A stretch of 64,000 bases of DNA from Clostridia bacterium (GCA_017465505.1 JAFTWB010000004.1:1-64000), one strand, 5' to 3'. Positions 17,079-25,075 are shown, counted from the stretch's first letter. Translations and numbers: made by a program. The notes: generated by a model from the sequence alone, not told the origin.

Positions 17079-17325
17079 GCAAACTATCTGAAACAAAAGC
17101 GAAAAGTTGTTTACTACAATTTGCTCGCAAGCAACAAGCTCATATCTCACTGACATAAACAAACGAGCAGAAAACGGGTTCCAACAGTTAGCAAAAGAAC
17201 TTGCCGAAAGAGAAAATGTAACCGAGCAATTTAAAGTAAATGCCCCTGGGGTGTGGGTGTAGAAGAATAATAATATCCGTAATCGTGCAACGGAGATTGT
17301 AAATGTAGAGTTGATTTATACCTAA
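17079..17325 (+). pseudogene. tnpV: tnpV remnant, truncated and frameshifted
   Basis: Remains of TnpV, a protein carried by Clostridial mobilisable and conjugative transposons. The first frame reads ANYLKQKRKVVYYNLLASNKLIS; after a frameshift near 17141 a second frame gives SYLTDINKRAENGFQQLA, then LAERENVTEQFKVNA and, past an in-frame TAG at 17260, NNNIRNRATEIVNVELIYT ending at 17323-17325. These pieces line up in order with the C-terminal half of TnpV as I remember the family. The N-terminal half is absent. A hairpin ACCGCCAAG / CTTGGCGGT (17334-17366) follows. Confidence 0.7.
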
Positions 17326-17333
17326 TCTGCAAC

Positions 17334-17366
17334 ACCGCCAAGTGGGATAATCTCCTGCTTGGCGGT
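17334..17366 (+). terminator. Hairpin after the tnpV remnant
   Basis: ACCGCCAAG and CTTGGCGGT with a 15-nt loop, then ACTTTCT. Probably the relic terminator of tnpV. From 17367 to 17474 I see only AT-rich sequence and the RBS of the next gene. Confidence 0.65.
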
Positions 17367-17474
17367 ACTTTCTATTGCCATATTTTCGGATTCGTGATAG
17401 AATAATATGGGTAAATAAAAAACAGCATCTGCAGTTTATGCTTTCGAAATCTGTAGTTGACGGAGGAATTAGAA

Positions 17475-18563
17475 ATGAGAATGTATTTAATTGAGGGTGC
17501 TTTTAGTTTCTTGCATATTCTGCCGATTGCCGCAGTTTGTTATACTATTGTCTTTATGATGATCTGGTTAATTGGTAAGCGAAAACCTTCTGTAAAACTA
17601 ATACCGAGCTATATAATGGAATTTGTTCTAATCTGTTGCACTTGTACTATCTTGAATATAACAGGTTTATTGAATACAAACCACGGACTTTTTCCGCATT
17701 TTATGCTTCCGAATTGGCAGGAAACGATTCATTTTCCTTTTGCAAGTGCGTCTTTTCAAATGGTGATGTTGAACTTTTTAATGTTTGTTCCTTTGGGTTT
17801 CTTATTACCTTTGGTGTTGCATTTTAAAAAGCAGCGGATATTTAAAGCAATTATTATAGCATTTGCGTTTTCAGCTTTCATAGAGATTCTACAAATCTTT
17901 ATCGGACGCTTTTTTGAAATTGATGACATTATTTCTAATACGCTTGGCGCTGTTGTGGGAGCCTTTTTATGGCAAAGTACATATTGGATCAAAGCAAAAC
18001 GATATAGGAAAGGTATTATCGGAATTTGTTCAACTATTGTTGTAGCTGGTGTAATTCTTTTTGGTATTTCATTTATAGCTAATGGTGACCGCTTACAGGA
18101 CGATATTTCAAAAATGTATTCTGAACTTCCCAATGATATGGAGTTGGAAGATAATCTCAATTACATTGAAATTTCCTTCGGTTTTGATAGCAATACCAAA
18201 ATCAAAAGAATAACGCTTTTTGACGATATGCGTTTTGCAAATGTGTATTCACAAATGGAGACCGATATTTCTACTGATATTTCACAGTATGAAATATCAT
18301 CAACAAAGGAGATTATAGAAAAGTCTAATGACATCATCATTTCGGTTTATCTAAATGAACCACAAACATTTACTTTTTATAATAATCCCGACATTGTTAT
18401 GAGCAACGTCGTTTCCTTTTCATATGATGTTATCGATGGTACACTGTGGTATACTGATGATGCTGAAAGTGCGTTTAAGATATCATTTATCGGCAAAGAC
18501 TACGCCTTTATTAAAAACGAGGAGTTGATTGCTGATACTACAGAAATCATACAAAACCCGTAA
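17475..18563 (+). CDS. VanZ-like family membrane protein
   Basis: 362 residues; five hydrophobic segments in the first 200 and a soluble, acidic C-terminal part (about 205-362). The VanZ-like signature is clear: MLNFLMFVPLGFLLPLV, AFIEILQIFIGRFFEIDD and IISNTLGAVVGAFLW. VanZ of Tn1546 gives low-level teicoplanin resistance; most homologues are uncharacterised. ATG at 17475 is spaced 9 bases after GGAGG. The gene is visibly more AT-rich than its neighbours and lies inside the putative integrated segment, so horizontal acquisition is likely. The C-terminal domain is not one I recognise. Confidence 0.85.
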   Translation: MRMYLIEGAFSFLHILPIAAVCYTIVFMMIWLIGKRKPSVKLIPSYIMEFVLICCTCTILNITGLLNTNHGLFPHFMLPNWQETIHFPFASASFQMVMLNFLMFVPLGFLLPLVLHFKKQRIFKAIIIAFAFSAFIEILQIFIGRFFEIDDIISNTLGAVVGAFLWQSTYWIKAKRYRKGIIGICSTIVVAGVILFGISFIANGDRLQDDISKMYSELPNDMELEDNLNYIEISFGFDSNTKIKRITLFDDMRFANVYSQMETDISTDISQYEISSTKEIIEKSNDIIISVYLNEPQTFTFYNNPDIVMSNVVSFSYDVIDGTLWYTDDAESAFKISFIGKDYAFIKNEELIADTTEIIQNP

Positions 18564-18875
18564 TGCCCAAACTCGCAAGGTAATGATATTACTCTAATAA
18601 TCAATTTTTTATCCCAAAAGGGTAAATAAACCGTGCGTTTTGAAACCTAAAAGCGTGACACTTTTTCGATACGGATTAGTAGATATATTTAATTGCAATT
18701 TATCACTTTAAAGTGTTGATTTTATCGTATACTTCTGCTATAATAATCTTGTATCGTGGCAACAAAATGGCAACAGAATATTTGATAGCCTGTATTTTAT
18801 TTACAATACAAATAATAGAAATACTCCGTGCTAAAATCCTTAAACAAATACTGTTAAGATTATTTTGCAGGGAGC

Positions 18876-18892
18876 GAGTGGGAATAATACCA
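18876..18892 (+). repeat. Possible attR core
   Basis: GAGTGGGAATAATACCA; see 16970-16987. One substitution and one deletion relative to the guaA end. Confidence 0.4.
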
Positions 18893-18980
18893 AAAACGCT
18901 GAAAACCCGCATAAATACTGGGTTTTTGAGGTTTGAAAAAGCCTCGTGACAACGTTTTGACAACATCTGAAATTATTCAT

Positions 18981-19014
18981 AAAGGTCCATCGGCTATGTC
19001 GGTGGACTTTTTTT
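18981..19014 (+). terminator. Intrinsic terminator upstream of sanA-like gene
   Basis: GTCCATCG and CGGTGGAC (one G:U) with a short loop, then seven T. Confidence 0.8.
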
Positions 19015-19024
19015 ATTTCAGGTA

Positions 19025-19065
19025 TTGACAAAATGCGACAACTGTATTATTATGATAATACAGTT
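19025..19065 (+). promoter_or_regulatory. Promoter and overlapping palindromic operator of the SanA-like gene
   Basis: TTGACA (19025-19030), 17-bp spacer, TATTAT (19048-19053). The -10 is covered by an 11-bp inverted repeat, AACTGTATTAT (19040-19050) and ATAATACAGTT (19055-19065), a probable repressor site. The motif resembles TGTATTA-N6-TAATACA at 63432-63451. Confidence 0.65.
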
Positions 19066-19077
19066 TAGGAGGTTATT

Positions 19078-19767
19078 ATGAAAAATAAAAAGGTTAAAAA
19101 GATATTGATTATTCTTCTTATTGTGGTTCTTTCCTGCTCTGTTGTTGGAGCAGGTCTGGTTTTCGGAATAAACGCTTATGTTAAGAGCGTTGGCGGTAAA
19201 AATATTATTACTTCGGAACAGGCGGCCGAGCTTCAGGGATATGACTGTATTATGGTGCTGGGGTGCGGAGTTCGGGATGACGGCTCTCCCAGTGCAATGC
19301 TTCTTGACAGGCTGATGTGCGGTGTTGAGCTTTACGAGGCAGGGGTTGCTCCCAAGCTTCTTATGAGTGGAGACCACGGAAGAGCCGAGTACGACGAAGT
19401 CAACGTTATGAAAACCTACGCAACAGACTGCGGTGTGCCTTCTCAGGATGTTTTTATGGACCACGCAGGCTTTTCTACCTACGAGAGTATGTACCGTGCC
19501 AAAGAGATTTTCGGTGTTAAAAAGATGGTGATTGTTACTCAGGAGTATCACCTTTACCGTGCCCTTTACACTGCCGAAAAGCTTGGCATTGAAGTAAAAG
19601 GCGTTGCCTGTGACCGCTATATTTATGAGGGTCAGATTTACCGTGAAATCAGAGAAATTCTTGCAAGAGACAAAGACTTTTTGTACTGTATTTTCAAGCC
19701 CACTCCTACATATCTGGGAGAGGCTATCCCTGTCAGCGGTGACGGCAACCTTACAAACGACAAATAA
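19078..19767 (+). CDS. SanA/YdcF-like DUF218 membrane-anchored protein
   Basis: 229 residues; one N-terminal transmembrane segment (about 9-32) and a DUF218 domain (DCIMVLGCGVRDDG, KLLMSGDHG, STYESMYRAKEIFGVKKMVIVTQEYHLYRALY). SanA of enterobacteria limits vancomycin entry at high temperature; biochemical activity is unknown, and an envelope role is inferred. The site AGGAGGTT precedes the ATG. It stands directly next to a VanZ-like gene. Its original terminator was split by the IS at 19786. Confidence 0.88.
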   Translation: MKNKKVKKILIILLIVVLSCSVVGAGLVFGINAYVKSVGGKNIITSEQAAELQGYDCIMVLGCGVRDDGSPSAMLLDRLMCGVELYEAGVAPKLLMSGDHGRAEYDEVNVMKTYATDCGVPSQDVFMDHAGFSTYESMYRAKEIFGVKKMVIVTQEYHLYRALYTAEKLGIEVKGVACDRYIYEGQIYREIREILARDKDFLYCIFKPTPTYLGEAIPVSGDGNLTNDK

Positions 19768-19773
19768 CGTTAT

Positions 19774-19781
19774 GCCGACGG
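19774..19781 (+). terminator. Left half of sanA terminator, separated by the IS
   Basis: GCCGACGG here matches CCGTCGGC followed by six T at 21507-21520, on the far side of the insertion element. Joined, they would form an 8-bp GC-rich intrinsic terminator directly after the stop at 19767. Confidence 0.75.
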
Positions 19782-19875
19782 TTTTTGAAGTGCCCCCTGT
19801 CAAGTAGACAAACAAAATAACAAAAAGAATGTTTGGTTGAATGATTCCACCCTACCAATTGGTAGGGTGGAATTT

Positions 19876-20772
19876 TTACGCAGCTTTTGCGTAATGAAAC
19901 TCCATCGGTGTCATACATTTTAGCTTTAGCTGAAAACACTTTGTGTTGTAGAAATCTATGTAGTTGACAATAGCTTCTGTCAGTTCATCTTTTGAGGTGA
20001 ATTTTTTGAGGTAATACATCTCCGATTTAAGAATGCCCCAATATCCCTCCATTGGTCCGTTATCAATACATCTTCCGACTCTTGACATACTCTGACGCAT
20101 ACCTGCTCTCATAAGTTTGTCATGAAATACTTTACTTGTATATTGGTAACCTCTATCGCTGTGAAATAGCGGATGTGCAGTCGGATTGCTTTCAACTGCT
20201 TCATCAAAGGTATCAAATACAAGCTGATTGTTGTTGCTTGACCCAATTTTGTATGCGACTATTCTTCTGTCGCATATATCAAGAATTGCACTCAAATACA
20301 ATTTTTTGACATCATCACCAACATAGTATTTGAATTCTGTAACATCTGTTAACCACTTTTCGTTTGGTGCATCTGCATAGAACTCTCTGTTAAGGATGTT
20401 TTCTGCCGTTACTTCCGGGGTTGATTTTACATAGCTGTTTTTCTTCCTTCTGCAAACGGATTTTAAATGAAGTATCTGCATAAGTCTGCGGATTCGCTTC
20501 TTGTTATACTTGACTTTATGTACTCTGTTAACTGTAATTGTCATCTGTCGATAGCCTAATATTCCATTTTGTTCTTCGTACAGTTCCTTTATCCACTCTA
20601 TTAACTGTTCATTAATCTGCTGACTTTTGCTTGGTTCTCTCTTTAACCATTTGTAGTAGGCACTACGGCAGATATGCAATTTCTCACACAGTTTTTCTAT
20701 GGGATATCCTTCTGTTTTGTTCAGGTACTGTATTGCTATGTATGAATCCTCATTCCTTACTCCGCTTACCAA
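19876..20772 (-). CDS. IS3-family transposase OrfB (DDE integrase core)
   Basis: 298 residues from a TTG near 20772. N-terminal HTH_21-like part (CEKLHICRSAYYKWLKRE), then the rve core with WLTDVTEFKY (first Asp), FHSDRGYQYTS (second Asp) and DNGPMEGYWGILKSE (catalytic Glu about 35 residues later). It is probably made mainly as an OrfAB fusion by -1 frameshifting, because it has no convincing own start and its frame is open back to the slippery A7 in orfA. Confidence 0.92.
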   Translation of the reverse strand: MVSGVRNEDSYIAIQYLNKTEGYPIEKLCEKLHICRSAYYKWLKREPSKSQQINEQLIEWIKELYEEQNGILGYRQMTITVNRVHKVKYNKKRIRRLMQILHLKSVCRRKKNSYVKSTPEVTAENILNREFYADAPNEKWLTDVTEFKYYVGDDVKKLYLSAILDICDRRIVAYKIGSSNNNQLVFDTFDEAVESNPTAHPLFHSDRGYQYTSKVFHDKLMRAGMRQSMSRVGRCIDNGPMEGYWGILKSEMYYLKKFTSKDELTEAIVNYIDFYNTKCFQLKLKCMTPMEFHYAKAA

Positions 20773-21431
20773 CCGCCTCCTCTCAGCTCCCTCAATTTTT
20801 TTAGCAAAGCTATCTCCATTTCCTGATCTTTAATCTTTGATTGTAATATCCTGTTTTCCTGTCGAAGTATTTCAGCTTCGCTTAATTCGCTTTCGGGTTT
20901 TGCTTTACCTCGGCGGTCTGTTAAACCTTCTACTCCTTTTTCTTCGTATTTCTTTACCCAAGAGTAGATTTGTTGGTAACTCACCTCGTAGGTCTCTGCA
21001 GTTAATCTGTAATCTTTTCCATGTTCTATACAATAAGCTACAATTTTTACTCTCTCTTCCTGTGTGGTCTTTCTTCCTTTGGTCATATATATTTCTCCTT
21101 TGGCTGAACTTAACTTATGACGCTCAGTATGACCATTATACCACATTACCCACTCTCTGAGCTGAGTTCTGCTTCTGATTTTATACTTTTTACATATATC
21201 TTCTTGACTTCCTTTTCCAGACAGATATTCTTTTACCGCTTCTGCTTTCATTTCTTCGCTATACGTTTTTCTTCCGCTTTTTCTTAACCCTTGTGATTCA
21301 TACTGCCCTACCATATCTCTTAATGTCGTTGTACCTATTCCGTATTTCTTCGCTATTTTGGCATAGCTTCCTTTTCCTGCTTGGTATTCTTTTATTGCTG
21401 CTATTTTCTCTTCATATCTTATTTTTGGCAT
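20766..21431 (-). CDS. IS3-family OrfA, two HTH domains
   Basis: 221 residues with three helix-turn-helix-like repeats (near 20-45 KIAKKYGIGTTTLRDMV, 70-100 DICKKYKIRSRTQLREW, 125-160 LTAETYEVSYQQIYSWVKKY) and a C-terminal leucine-zipper-like coiled coil (LRQENRILQSKIKDQEMEIAL). It binds the IS ends. In frame 0 the sequence CTA-AAA-AAA-TTG (A7 at 20802-20796) is a canonical A-AAA-AAA slippery heptamer located 30 nt before the stop. Confidence 0.9.
   Translation of the reverse strand: MPKIRYEEKIAAIKEYQAGKGSYAKIAKKYGIGTTTLRDMVGQYESQGLRKSGRKTYSEEMKAEAVKEYLSGKGSQEDICKKYKIRSRTQLREWVMWYNGHTERHKLSSAKGEIYMTKGRKTTQEERVKIVAYCIEHGKDYRLTAETYEVSYQQIYSWVKKYEEKGVEGLTDRRGKAKPESELSEAEILRQENRILQSKIKDQEMEIALLKKLRELRGGGW
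20796..20802 (-). promoter_or_regulatory. Programmed -1 frameshift site between orfA and orfB
   Basis: Seven A on the minus strand in phase A-AAA-AAA. A -1 slip leads without a stop into OrfB. GAGGGAG and GAGGAGG just downstream may act as pausing or anti-SD-binding stimulators, though those usually lie upstream. Confidence 0.7.
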
Positions 21432-21506
21432 AACAAAATCCCCTTAAAACTTCCTTGAAATCTTTTTGTTTTTTCAAGTGTCTACTTTAAGGGGATTATA
21501 TCATTT

Positions 21507-21520
21507 CCGTCGGCTTTTTT
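21507..21520 (+). terminator. Right half of the split sanA terminator
   Basis: CCGTCGGC plus six T; partner of 19774-19781. Confidence 0.75.
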
Positions 21521-21527
21521 ATTGGTA

Positions 21528-21556
21528 TTGAATTAGGCTTCGGCTTGTGGTAGAAT
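21528..21556 (+). promoter_or_regulatory. Promoter of azlCD
   Basis: TTGAAT (21528-21533), 17-bp spacer, TAGAAT (21551-21556); ATG at 21588. Confidence 0.65.
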
Positions 21557-21587
21557 ATGGAGAGATTTCAGGAAATAAGGTTTTAAA

Positions 21588-22286
21588 ATGAAAGATTTTT
21601 TAAAAGGACTTAAGGGCGGTATACCCATAGGGCTTGGGTATCTTTCCGTATCCTTTGCCTTTGGAATTATGGCAATAAGCCTTGGCTTTGAGTGGTGGCA
21701 GGCGGTGCTTATTTCTATGACAAACCTGACCTCGGCAGGTCAGCTTGCAGGCATAGGCATTATGATTCACCCTGCTCAATATCTGGATATGCTCCTAAGC
21801 CAGCTTACCATTAACATAAGATATTCTTTTATGTCGGTATCTCTTTCTCAGAAGGTTACGCCTCAGTTTTCAGGCATAAAAAGATGGATTCTGGGCTTTT
21901 TTATGACAGACGAAATTTTCGCCGTTGCTTCAAACGAAAAGGAAGTCAGCGTGAAATTTTTCTCGGGGCTGACGATTTTCCCCTATATAGGCTGGACCTT
22001 GGGCACACTTCTGGGAAGTGTTCTGGGGAACGTGCTTCCTGCTGTAATTATGAATGCACTCTGTATTGCTATTTACGGAATGTTTGTGGCAATTGTGGTG
22101 CCCTCTGCAAAGGAGTCAAAAAGTCTGCTTCTGGTGGTGGGTGTTGCTATCTTACTTAGCTGTCTTTTCTACTATCTGCCTGTTTTAAATACCATTTCAA
22201 GCGGAATTGCAGTTTGTATCTGTGCCATTGTTTCAGCGGTTTTGGGAGCAATCTTCTTCCCTGTAAAGGAGGAAGAAAATGGATAA
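21588..22286 (+). CDS. azlC: Branched-chain amino acid exporter large subunit AzlC
   Basis: Inner-membrane protein (232 residues) of the LIV-E family, exporting branched-chain amino acids or analogues together with AzlD. The start has GIPIGLGYLSVSFAFGIMA, the usual first segment, and TNLTSAGQLAGI and FFMTDEIFAV follow; about seven hydrophobic segments. It overlaps azlD by 8 bp. Confidence 0.92.
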   Translation: MKDFLKGLKGGIPIGLGYLSVSFAFGIMAISLGFEWWQAVLISMTNLTSAGQLAGIGIMIHPAQYLDMLLSQLTINIRYSFMSVSLSQKVTPQFSGIKRWILGFFMTDEIFAVASNEKEVSVKFFSGLTIFPYIGWTLGTLLGSVLGNVLPAVIMNALCIAIYGMFVAIVVPSAKESKSLLLVVGVAILLSCLFYYLPVLNTISSGIAVCICAIVSAVLGAIFFPVKEEENG

Positions 22287-22599
22287 CAAAAGCTTTTTTA
22301 TTTACCTGCTTATAATGGCAGGCTCAACCTATCTTATAAGGGCTATCCCCTTTGGGGCAATGAGAAAAAAGATTGAAAACAAATTCATCCGCTCGTTTCT
22401 TTACTACATCCCCTACACCGTTTTGTCGGCTATGACTTTTCCTGCCGCACTTTACGCCACAGGCAACATAATTGCGGCATCTTTTGGGCTTGTGGTAGCA
22501 ATTCTCTTTGCCATAAAGGGCAAAGGACTCACCGTTGTGGCGGTGGCCGCCTGTGTTACGGTTTTACTTGTTGAAATTGTTATGACTTATATTTTTTAA
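22279..22599 (+). CDS. azlD: Branched-chain amino acid exporter small subunit AzlD
   Basis: 106-residue membrane partner of AzlC with four hydrophobic segments and the family features TYLIRAIPF near the start and FLYYIPYTVLSAMTFPA. RBS AAAGGAGGAAG lies inside azlC; the overlap signals translational coupling. The threonine aldolase gene follows 20 bp on and may be co-transcribed. Confidence 0.92.
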   Translation: MDNKSFFIYLLIMAGSTYLIRAIPFGAMRKKIENKFIRSFLYYIPYTVLSAMTFPAALYATGNIIAASFGLVVAILFAIKGKGLTVVAVAACVTVLLVEIVMTYIF

Positions 22600-22619
22600 A
22601 ATAAGAAAGGATTTTGACT

Positions 22620-23645
22620 ATGTTTTCTTTTGAAAGTGACTACACCGAGGGTGCACACCCTGCTATACTTGACGCTTTGGTGCGTACTAATTTTGAGCAG
22701 TTAAGCGGTTACGGCTTTGACAAATACTGCGACTCTGCAAAGGAGAAAATCAAAAAAGCCTGTGGCACTGATGAGGCAGAGGTCTTTTTTATCTCAGGCG
22801 GCACACAGACAAATCAGCTTGTTATTGACACTGTGCTTTCTCCTTACGAGGGTGTTGTGAGCACTGTTTCAGGTCATATTGAAGGGCACGAAGCAGGAGC
22901 TGTGGAGTTTACAGGTCACAAGGTGCTCACTGTACCCCATCACCTCGGCAAAATGAACGCTTCGGACCTTAAAAATTTACTTGAGGTTTTCTACGCTGAT
23001 GATAATCACGACCATATGGTCTTCCCCGGTATGGTTTACATTTCTCATCCCAGTGAGTACGGCACACTCTACACTCTTGCAGAGTTAACTGCAATTTCCG
23101 ACATTTGCAGAAAATATGAAATTCCTCTTTTCCTGGACGGTGCAAGACTGGGCTATGGTCTTATGAGCAACGGCACTGACGTAACCCTTCAGGATATTGC
23201 AAGGCTTTGCGATGTTTTCTACATTGGCGGTACAAAGGTTGGTGCTTTGTGCGGTGAGGCGGTTGTGTTTACCCACAACAATGCTCCCAAGCACTTCTTT
23301 ACAAGCATTAAGCAACACGGTGCTTTGCTTGCAAAGGGCAGACTTTTGGGCGTTCAGTTTGACACACTTTTCACCGATGATTTGTACTTTAAGATTGCCA
23401 AAAACGCCATTGACAAGGCTGACAGAATGAGAGCCGCTTTCATAGAAAAGGGCTACAAAATCTTTATCGAAACCATTACAAACCAGATTTTCATCGTTCT
23501 TGAAAACACAAAAATGCAGGAGCTTAAGAAGTCTGTTTCCTTTGGTTTCTGGGAAAAATTTGATCACAACCACACTGTTGTTCGTTTTGCCTCAAGCTGG
23601 GCAACTACTGATGAAGCAGTGGACAAGCTTATTGAATTACTGTAA
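22620..23645 (+). CDS. ltaE: Low-specificity L-threonine aldolase
   Basis: PLP enzyme (341 residues) cleaving threonine/allo-threonine to glycine and acetaldehyde. FSFESDYTEGAHP opens the protein as in the beta-eliminating lyase family; GGTQTNQ binds phosphate, FLDGARLGYGL carries the PLP Asp-Arg and YIGGTKVGALCGEA the Schiff-base lysine. ATG at 22620 is 8 bases after AAAGGA. Downstream of azlCD it fits a set for handling threonine and branched-chain amino acids. Confidence 0.92.
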   Translation: MFSFESDYTEGAHPAILDALVRTNFEQLSGYGFDKYCDSAKEKIKKACGTDEAEVFFISGGTQTNQLVIDTVLSPYEGVVSTVSGHIEGHEAGAVEFTGHKVLTVPHHLGKMNASDLKNLLEVFYADDNHDHMVFPGMVYISHPSEYGTLYTLAELTAISDICRKYEIPLFLDGARLGYGLMSNGTDVTLQDIARLCDVFYIGGTKVGALCGEAVVFTHNNAPKHFFTSIKQHGALLAKGRLLGVQFDTLFTDDLYFKIAKNAIDKADRMRAAFIEKGYKIFIETITNQIFIVLENTKMQELKKSVSFGFWEKFDHNHTVVRFASSWATTDEAVDKLIELL

Positions 23646-23654
23646 TTACTGCAA

Positions 23655-23690
23655 AAAAACTCTCGGATTTTTACGTCCGAGAGTTTTCTT
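23655..23690. terminator. Bidirectional terminator between ltaE and gltS
   Basis: ACTCTCGGA (23659-23667) with TCCGAGAGT (23676-23684); T-rich or A-rich flanks on both sides. Confidence 0.85.
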
Positions 23691-23691
23691 T

Positions 23692-25074
23692 TTATTTCTT
23701 CTTTTTCTTTTTTCCTGCAAGAAGCATAAAGAGGGTAAGTGCCACCAGATAAAGGCTTGCTAAAGCAAGAGTAATCCACACGGCAGTGTCACCGTTGGCG
23801 GCGTATTTTACAAGAATAAGCACAGGAAAGCCGAAAGCTATACCGAAGGAGCTGCCCACAACAAGCTGGTTTGAGGCAGGGGTTTCAAACTCGGGGTCAA
23901 CCTCTCTTAAAAGAAGTATACCTGAGCTGATTGTGCCTGTAAGCATACCAAACATACCGAGGAAAGCCTCGTATTTATAATCGGGATAGATTTTGTCACA
24001 CAAAAACTTAAGGTACAGGAAGGTAACCACGCCACCCACAACAGAAAGCAGGATAAAGGGCACCCAATAGCCCTGAAGGTCTGAAATATCTATGCTTGCA
24101 ATACCTGTAATAATCATAAGGTCAAAGGCAAGACCTGAGATTCTGCTTAAGAGGTAGTTGTTCTGATACTGACGGGTCATAAGCTTTGTTTTTCTCAGCC
24201 CTGTAATACAGCTGCGGACAATAATGGCCACAAGAGAGCCTAAAATGAAGTTAAAGCCCCACACAAAGGAAGATACTGTATTTTTAAGGCCATCTGAGAT
24301 AAGCCCTGCCAAAGACTCTATGCCCAGAGTAAGAAGGAATGTGAGCAGATAAACCATTCCCACAAGAGCAACCTGAATACTGAACTTATCGATGGATTCT
24401 GCAATGGGGATTTCGTTTTCGTGCTGATAGGTGTCAACAGTAACCGAGCCTGAGATAACACGCTTTTCGGTTACTCTCTTAAGCTTATTCTTTTTGCTTA
24501 GGACGTTGAGATAAATCACACCCACAATGCAGGCACACAAGAAGCCTGCCGCCGCAAGAGAAAGGCCGAAGGTTTTGCCGCCAATCATTCCCGACTGCTC
24601 GTAAAGGGTGCCGATGTTATTTGCCTGACCGGGGCCCTGACCGTAAGCCATAGGAAGAAGTACGCCGCTGGCTTTGAAAAGCTCTGGCATAAAGGTATAG
24701 GCAAGGGTAAGGGTAATTACAAGGCCTGCTACCGCCTGCACAAGATATGTGCCAACTATGAGAGCGCCGCTTTTTGCTCCCACAAGAGGGGTGTCTGAGG
24801 TATCTTTCTCGGGGACTTTCAAAGAAAGGGCAATAAAGCCGAAGCCCAGAGAATGATATGTAACTTTCTCAAGGAATACAGGGTCAATATGAACTAAGCC
24901 TGTGGTTTTGATTATAAGAAGAATAAAGCCTGCAATAACCGCAGTGGGCATAAGGCTTTGTCTGATAAACTTAACCTTTCGCCTTAAGACATTTGCCAGA
25001 ATAATCAGGGCCGCCATAATTCCCATCTGGATAATGGGATTCCACAGCGACGTATTGGCTGCTGAATAATCCAT
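23692..25074 (-). CDS. gltS: Sodium/glutamate symporter family protein (GltS-like)
   Basis: 460-residue polytopic transporter. WNPIIQMGIMAALIILANVLRR at the start, GLVITLTLAYTF, LLPMAYGQGPGQANNIG and the second-half LLPTAV/FGMLTGTISSGILLLREVDPEFETPASN reflect the inverted two-fold repeat of GltS. It is longer than E. coli GltS (401) because of a polar central loop (about 185-225) and a Lys-rich tail. Na+-coupled glutamate uptake is inferred from family. Its start lies 1 bp after the acyltransferase gene on the minus strand. Confidence 0.85.
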   Translation of the reverse strand: MDYSAANTSLWNPIIQMGIMAALIILANVLRRKVKFIRQSLMPTAVIAGFILLIIKTTGLVHIDPVFLEKVTYHSLGFGFIALSLKVPEKDTSDTPLVGAKSGALIVGTYLVQAVAGLVITLTLAYTFMPELFKASGVLLPMAYGQGPGQANNIGTLYEQSGMIGGKTFGLSLAAAGFLCACIVGVIYLNVLSKKNKLKRVTEKRVISGSVTVDTYQHENEIPIAESIDKFSIQVALVGMVYLLTFLLTLGIESLAGLISDGLKNTVSSFVWGFNFILGSLVAIIVRSCITGLRKTKLMTRQYQNNYLLSRISGLAFDLMIITGIASIDISDLQGYWVPFILLSVVGGVVTFLYLKFLCDKIYPDYKYEAFLGMFGMLTGTISSGILLLREVDPEFETPASNQLVVGSSFGIAFGFPVLILVKYAANGDTAVWITLALASLYLVALTLFMLLAGKKKKKK

Positions 25075-25075
25075 A

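Larger units (their letters stand above)
18564..19024. other. Non-coding scar between VanZ-like and SanA-like genes
   Basis: No convincing gene. It holds the TGGCAAC and TGACAAC direct-repeat pairs (18757-18774, 18947-18964), a copy of the guaA-end core (18876-18892), a hairpin AAAACCC / GGGTTTT (18902-18927) and the terminator at 18981-19014. This is the make-up of an integrative-element terminus whose integrase gene is gone. Confidence 0.5.
19786..21503 (-). mobile_element. IS3-family insertion sequence (IS150-like), about 1.7 kb
   Basis: Two overlapping minus-strand genes with a DDE transposase. The ends are imperfect inverted repeats: TGAAGTGCCCCCTGTCAAG at 19786 on, and on the other strand TGATATAATCCCCTTAAAG from 21503, with GTAGACA shared next (17 of 25 match). 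TTT on both sides (19783-19785, 21504-21506) fits a 3-bp target duplication. Both frames are intact and the element sits in a terminator loop, so insertion was probably recent and benign. Confidence 0.85.

Noticed and set aside
16968-17153. 61-residue frame overlapping the guaA end
   Set aside because: It is part guaA tail read out of frame and part frameshifted tnpV remnant, not a gene.
18703-18966. Frames of 78 and 87 residues on both strands
   Set aside because: They cross the terminator-like hairpin and the direct-repeat motifs, have no credible RBS and no recognisable family; better read as element-terminus DNA.
20837-21160. Plus-strand hydrophobic frame inside the IS
   Set aside because: Antisense to orfA; Leu/Phe-rich as expected from reversed Lys/Glu-rich coding sequence.
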